A stretch of 64,000 nucleotides of DNA from QZLE01 sp033852135 (GTDB lineage: Bacteria; Pseudomonadota; Gammaproteobacteria; QZLD01): assembly GCA_033852135.1 (NCBI GenBank), contig JAWSVB010000010.1, positions 186,001-250,000 of the forward strand, given 5' to 3'. Position numbers and translations under genes: made by a program. This document shows positions 60,781 to 64,000 of this stretch, one piece after another (the stretch's first letter is position 1; every line of letters starts with the position of its first letter). Below the pieces are notes generated by a model. The model did not search any database, was not told the DNA's origin, and worked only from the letters and a program-made list of their open reading frames with translations.

Positions 60781-61368
60781 ATGAGAAGCGCCTGTAAAAA
60801 AACATATAAAGTGATCCAAAGCCTATGCTTTGGATCACTTTTTTTTAGTATTAATAATGTATTTGCGGCAGAGGAGGCTCTAAAGAAATCGCCTCTTACA
60901 CCAGAAGTTGGCAGTAATGTAACAAATGTAAGTGCGACATCTTTGGTGCAGATGATAATTGCCTTAATTTTCGTGCTAGTAGCCGTGGTTATGCTTGGAT
61001 GGTTTAGTAAGCGCTTTATAGGTGCCGGTCGATCATCTGGTGGAAAAATAAAGATTCTAAGCGGTACATCAGTTGGATCACGTGAAAAATTGATATTGAT
61101 TCAGGTGGGTGAGGAGCAGATGCTGATCGGAGTTGCGCCAGGGAGAGTCAATAAACTACATCACTTTGATAACCCTGTAGTCGAAGCGGCTGACGCAGAC
61201 CCAAAGCTAACACCATTCGCATTAAAGTTGCATCAGTTTATGAAAAATTCACAGTCAAAGAAAAAAGAAGTGGATAGTAATGGCGTTGATAGCGCTTTAA
61301 GCACTAAACCTGACGCATCTATTGAAAACTCTGCTTCTGATAGTGCTGAAATGGAAGGCAAGGAATAG
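60781..61368 (+). CDS. fliO: Flagellar biosynthesis protein FliO
   Basis: 195 residues. N-terminal signal-like segment ending NNVFAAEE, one membrane helix (about 58-78; IIALIFVLVAVVMLGWF) and a small FliO domain (about 85-130; GTSVGSREKLILIQVGEEQMLIGV), followed by a Ser/Lys-rich tail. It helps FliP assemble the export gate. Codons 10-22, which encode the signal segment, also form a 15-bp perfect RNA hairpin followed by T residues. Confidence 0.9.
   Translation: MRSACKKTYKVIQSLCFGSLFFSINNVFAAEEALKKSPLTPEVGSNVTNVSATSLVQMIIALIFVLVAVVMLGWFSKRFIGAGRSSGGKIKILSGTSVGSREKLILIQVGEEQMLIGVAPGRVNKLHHFDNPVVEAADADPKLTPFALKLHQFMKNSQSKKKEVDSNGVDSALSTKPDASIENSASDSAEMEGKE
60808..60846 (+). terminator. Terminator-like hairpin inside the fliO coding start
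   Basis: AAAGTGATCCAAAGC (60808-60822) and GCTTTGGATCACTTT (60827-60841) form a perfect 15-bp stem around a CTAT loop. Eight T run from 60839, five of them beyond the stem. It has the form of an intrinsic terminator, yet lies 27 bp after the fliO ATG. A ribosome translating fliO would cover it, so it may act as a translation-linked attenuator between fliLMN and fliOPQR-flhB. Confidence 0.8.
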
Positions 61369-61372
61369 AACT

Positions 61373-62149
61373 ATGCAATCAGTCTTCAAATTAATCTTAA
61401 ATAAAAAAGCCTTGGTTTTAATAGCCCCATTACTTTTAATGTTAACTAGCCATATTTGTAGTGCTGAACCTGGTGCTATGGAGGCTTTTTCTATTCTGCC
61501 AAATGAAGATGGTGGTCAAACCTATAGTGTGAATATTCAAATTGTTATTTTGATGACAATTTTGACGCTTTTACCCGCTATATTGCTGATGATGACCTCT
61601 TTTACGCGCATAATTATTGTATTGGGTTTCGTAAGGCAAGCTATGGGAACCCATCAGTCGCCTTCAAATCAGATATTACTTGGCATCGCACTATTTATGA
61701 CGTTTTTTGTAATGGCTCCGGTTATCGATAAAATTAATGACAATGCTTTACAGCCATATATGGAAGAAAAAATTAATGTAAAGCAAGCGATAGAAGCAGC
61801 ACAAGAGCCGATTAAATCATTCTTGTTAGCTCAAACACGTGAGAGTGACTTAGAGCTATTTGTAGAGATGTCAGGAAAAGAGGGGATAGAATCAGCTGAG
61901 CAGGTTCCAATGACAATACTGATCCCTGCTTTTGTAACTAGCGAGCTAAAAACAGCATTCCAGATAGGTTTTATTATATTCCTCCCTTTTTTGGTAATTG
62001 ATTTGGTGGTCGCAAGTACCCTCATGTCGATGGGGATGATGATGCTATCGCCAATGATTATCTCATTGCCCTTTAAAATCATGTTATTTGTTCTGGTCGA
62101 TGGATGGGCGTTGATATTAGGTACGCTCGCATCGAGCTTTTATTACTGA
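61373..62149 (+). CDS. fliP: Flagellar biosynthesis protein FliP
   Basis: 259 residues from the ATG at 61373, with AAGGAA 8 bp upstream; the frame is open further back into fliO without support. A cleavable signal peptide (to about residue 30; SHICSAEP), four membrane helices and the family blocks MTSFTRIIIVLGFVRQAMGT and VDLVVASTLMSMGMMMLSP. Core of the export gate, five copies per flagellum. Confidence 0.96.
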   Translation: MQSVFKLILNKKALVLIAPLLLMLTSHICSAEPGAMEAFSILPNEDGGQTYSVNIQIVILMTILTLLPAILLMMTSFTRIIIVLGFVRQAMGTHQSPSNQILLGIALFMTFFVMAPVIDKINDNALQPYMEEKINVKQAIEAAQEPIKSFLLAQTRESDLELFVEMSGKEGIESAEQVPMTILIPAFVTSELKTAFQIGFIIFLPFLVIDLVVASTLMSMGMMMLSPMIISLPFKIMLFVLVDGWALILGTLASSFYY

Positions 62150-62192
62150 CCAAGCGTTATAACTGATTATGTTTAGTTGGAGGATATAAATT

Positions 62193-62462
62193 ATGACACC
62201 AGATACAGCTATAGAACTTTCAAAGAGCGCATTAATGGTTGCAGTGATGTTAGCAGCACCAATATTGTTGTCAGCGTTAATAATTGGTGTTTCGATAGGT
62301 GTGTTTCAGGCGGCAACACAGATCAATGAACAAACCTTAAGCTTTGTACCAAAGCTTGCAGCAATGGCCGCGACAATTTTTATTGCAGCACCATGGATGT
62401 TATCGGTAGTTATGGATTTTACTAAGTCTTTGATTACTGGGATTCCAGGTTATATTGGGTGA
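62193..62462 (+). CDS. fliQ: Flagellar biosynthesis protein FliQ
   Basis: 89 residues, two membrane helices, with LSALIIGVSIGVFQAATQIN and EQTLSFVPKLAAM as in all FliQ proteins. A GGAGG-type RBS (TTGGAGG) precedes the ATG. Export gate subunit, four copies. The gap to fliR is unusually wide (147 bp) and carries a repeat. Confidence 0.96.
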   Translation: MTPDTAIELSKSALMVAVMLAAPILLSALIIGVSIGVFQAATQINEQTLSFVPKLAAMAATIFIAAPWMLSVVMDFTKSLITGIPGYIG

Positions 62463-62529
62463 AACGGTTGTGCTCATAACGTTTTTAAAACTATTTGTAC
62501 TCGTACATCGATACCTTTATAAAATCAAT

Positions 62530-62550
62530 GTAGGGTGGGCATTGCCCACC
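62530..62550. repeat. GTAGGGTGGGC-family hairpin within the flagellar operon
   Basis: GTAGGGTGGGC then ATT then GCCCACC: a short stem of the same family as the element at 19772-19852. It sits between fliQ and fliR, where these genes are normally adjacent. Confidence 0.75.
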
Positions 62551-62609
62551 AAATACATGCCATTATTAAAAGGTCAGCAGTGCCTGCCTTCCGGGAATAG
62601 GTTTGCATA

Positions 62610-63389
62610 ATGGATTTCACCACCGCCGAAATAACAGCATGGGTCGGAAACTTCTTCTGGCCCTTTATGCGTATTGGCGGATTGATGGTGTCAGCACCTA
62701 TTTTCTCCCACAATAGTCTCCCTGTTCGTATTAGAATCGTATTGTCTGTAGCTTTAGCTGTAATGATATTCCCAATGATCGATAACATCCCTCAAGTTGA
62801 GCCGTTATCAGTGGCAGGAATAGTTATTAGTATCAACCAGGTGCTGATCGGTATCGCCATGGGGTTTTTGATGAACATGGGGTTTAGTGTCATCATTATG
62901 GCTGGGGAGAACGTGGCTTTTAAAATGGGATTGGGGTTTGCAACTATGGCAAATCCACAGAGCGGTGTTTCGGTTCCTATTATCAGTCAGTTTTTGCTTA
63001 TTATAGCAACACTGCTGTTTCTCTCTCTCGGTGGGCATATCCTTCTGTTAGAGATAATTCTGCAAAGTTTTAAAAGTATGCCAATAGGTGCTATTGGTCT
63101 TACACGGGACCATTTTTGGGATATTCTCGCATGGGGAACAGAGATGTTTGCCGGCGCTGTTATCCTATCTATACCCGCGATCATGATTCTTACAATGATA
63201 AATTTATCATTGGGAATAATGACTCGTGCAGCACCAACCCTTAATATTTTTTCAGTTGGCTTTCCTTTAACACTACTTACTGGCCTGATCATCATATTGG
63301 TGATATTCATTCCGTCAATACCGATCCACATGTCGGCAATTTGGCGCAGTATCTTTCTATTAATTCGTCAAATTCTTGGTTTGGCATAA
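62610..63389 (+). CDS. fliR: Flagellar biosynthesis protein FliR
   Basis: 259 residues, about six membrane helices; FFWPFMRIGGLMVSAPIFS near the start and MTRAAPTLNIFSVGFPLTLL near the end are FliR landmarks. One copy per export gate, next to FlhB. It ends 21 bp before flhB. Confidence 0.96.
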   Translation: MDFTTAEITAWVGNFFWPFMRIGGLMVSAPIFSHNSLPVRIRIVLSVALAVMIFPMIDNIPQVEPLSVAGIVISINQVLIGIAMGFLMNMGFSVIIMAGENVAFKMGLGFATMANPQSGVSVPIISQFLLIIATLLFLSLGGHILLLEIILQSFKSMPIGAIGLTRDHFWDILAWGTEMFAGAVILSIPAIMILTMINLSLGIMTRAAPTLNIFSVGFPLTLLTGLIIILVIFIPSIPIHMSAIWRSIFLLIRQILGLA

Positions 63390-63410
63390 TAAGGATTAAG
63401 GTATAGAAGA

Positions 63411-64000
63411 TGGCTGAGAATGAAGATGGACAAGAACAAAGTGAGGAACCCACCGAGAAACGAAAAAAGGAATCGAAGGACAAAGGCCAGGTTCCCCGAT
63501 CACGAGACCTAACAACTATGCTGCTTTTATTAGGCAGTGCTGCATTGCTATGGATATTTGGTGATTTTATGTTGCGAGGCTTGGAGGAGATGTTTAACTG
63601 GTCCTTTAATCTCGATAGACAAACCCTTCTTGATGAGAAAGCTCCATATATCTACCTTATAAAGGCTGGTCGTCAAGGATTAACCATACTCGCTCCAATC
63701 GCTATACCACTGTTTTTTATCGCCATTATAAGCCCTGCCATACTTGGTGGGTGGACATTTAGTGCCGAGGCAATGAAACCAAAACCAGAAAAGATGAACC
63801 CGTTTAAAGGTATAAAACGGATGTTTGGGGTTAAGTCTTTAGTTGAGCTATTGAAATCTATTGGAAAGGTTTTAGTAGTTGGTTTTGTATCTTATTTTGT
63901 ATTTTGGATCTATCAGGATGATTTTTTTGCTTTAGCGACAGAACCTCTGCGTGTAGCAATTGCACATGCTGGCAGTATGTTTTTTTGGGCATTCTTTTAT
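63411..64000 (+). CDS. flhB: Flagellar biosynthesis protein FlhB (3' end cut)
   Basis: The frame opens with an ATG after AGAAG and runs 196 codons to the window edge. The start EEPTEKRKKESKDKGQVPRS is the classic FlhB N-terminus, followed by membrane helices and KPKPEKMNPFKGIKRMFG, the conserved cytoplasmic segment before helix 3. The autocleavage site NPTH lies in the missing C-terminal half. It selects export substrates together with FliK. Confidence 0.96.

Overview
The window is chromosomal DNA from an AT-rich, flagellated gammaproteobacterium. The evidence is gene order and family membership: surE-pcm-yqaA-nlpD-rpoS, maf-rng-yhdP-nitrilase, a sodium-type PomAB stator, and fliK...fliLMNOPQR-flhB. 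Two exosortase A-associated enzymes (acyl-CoA ligase and PLP decarboxylase) point to a PEP-CTERM/exopolysaccharide system elsewhere in the genome. The species cannot be named from what is visible. I saw no tRNA, rRNA or CRISPR array.

Layout. 1-1.6 kb: 3' part of a polytopic membrane glycosyltransferase-like gene. 1.7-15.9 kb: a signalling and motility block with a sensor kinase, a response regulator, a free Hpt domain and a REC-PAS-GGDEF-EAL protein (together a split phosphorelay), then pomAB, two PilZ proteins, a secreted phosphatase and a chemoreceptor. 16-25.2 kb: a zinc-ribbon gene, then yqiJ (OB-fold membrane protein), yqiK (flotillin) and a 1756-residue coiled-coil AAA+ ATPase, which form a poorly understood membrane/ATPase cluster. 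25.2-28.6 kb: the accessory zone. It holds a REP-associated transposase with REP palindromes between two 482-bp copies of the ATPase gene's 3' end, then a minus-strand run of small genes with attC-like sites (macro domain, unknown, DUF4262) resembling integron cassettes without a visible integrase.

28.8-38.1 kb: truA, a Sel1-like gene, DUF2062, comEC, ettA and the exosortase-associated pair. 38.3-50.6 kb: a yaiL-like gene, surE, pcm, yqaA, nlpD, an rpoS with an unusual lysine-rich AT-hook extension, maf, rng, yhdP and a nitrilase. 50.7-64 kb: a secreted Cys-containing protein, fliK, a five-gene regulatory insertion (coiled-coil membrane protein, three response regulators including a degenerate HD-GYP, and a soluble histidine kinase), then fliLMNOPQR and the start of flhB.

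How it fits together. Much of the window sets flagellar output: phosphorelay to c-di-GMP enzyme to PilZ effectors beside the stator, sigma-28-like promoters before pomA and the chemoreceptor, and sigma-54-like promoters before fliK and fliL. The start of fliO contains a perfect 15-bp terminator-like hairpin that could lower expression of the export-gate genes relative to the switch genes. The strongest candidates for new biology are this fliO attenuator, the AT-hook RpoS, the yqiJK-giant ATPase cluster with its transposase-associated 3' duplication, and the cassette array.
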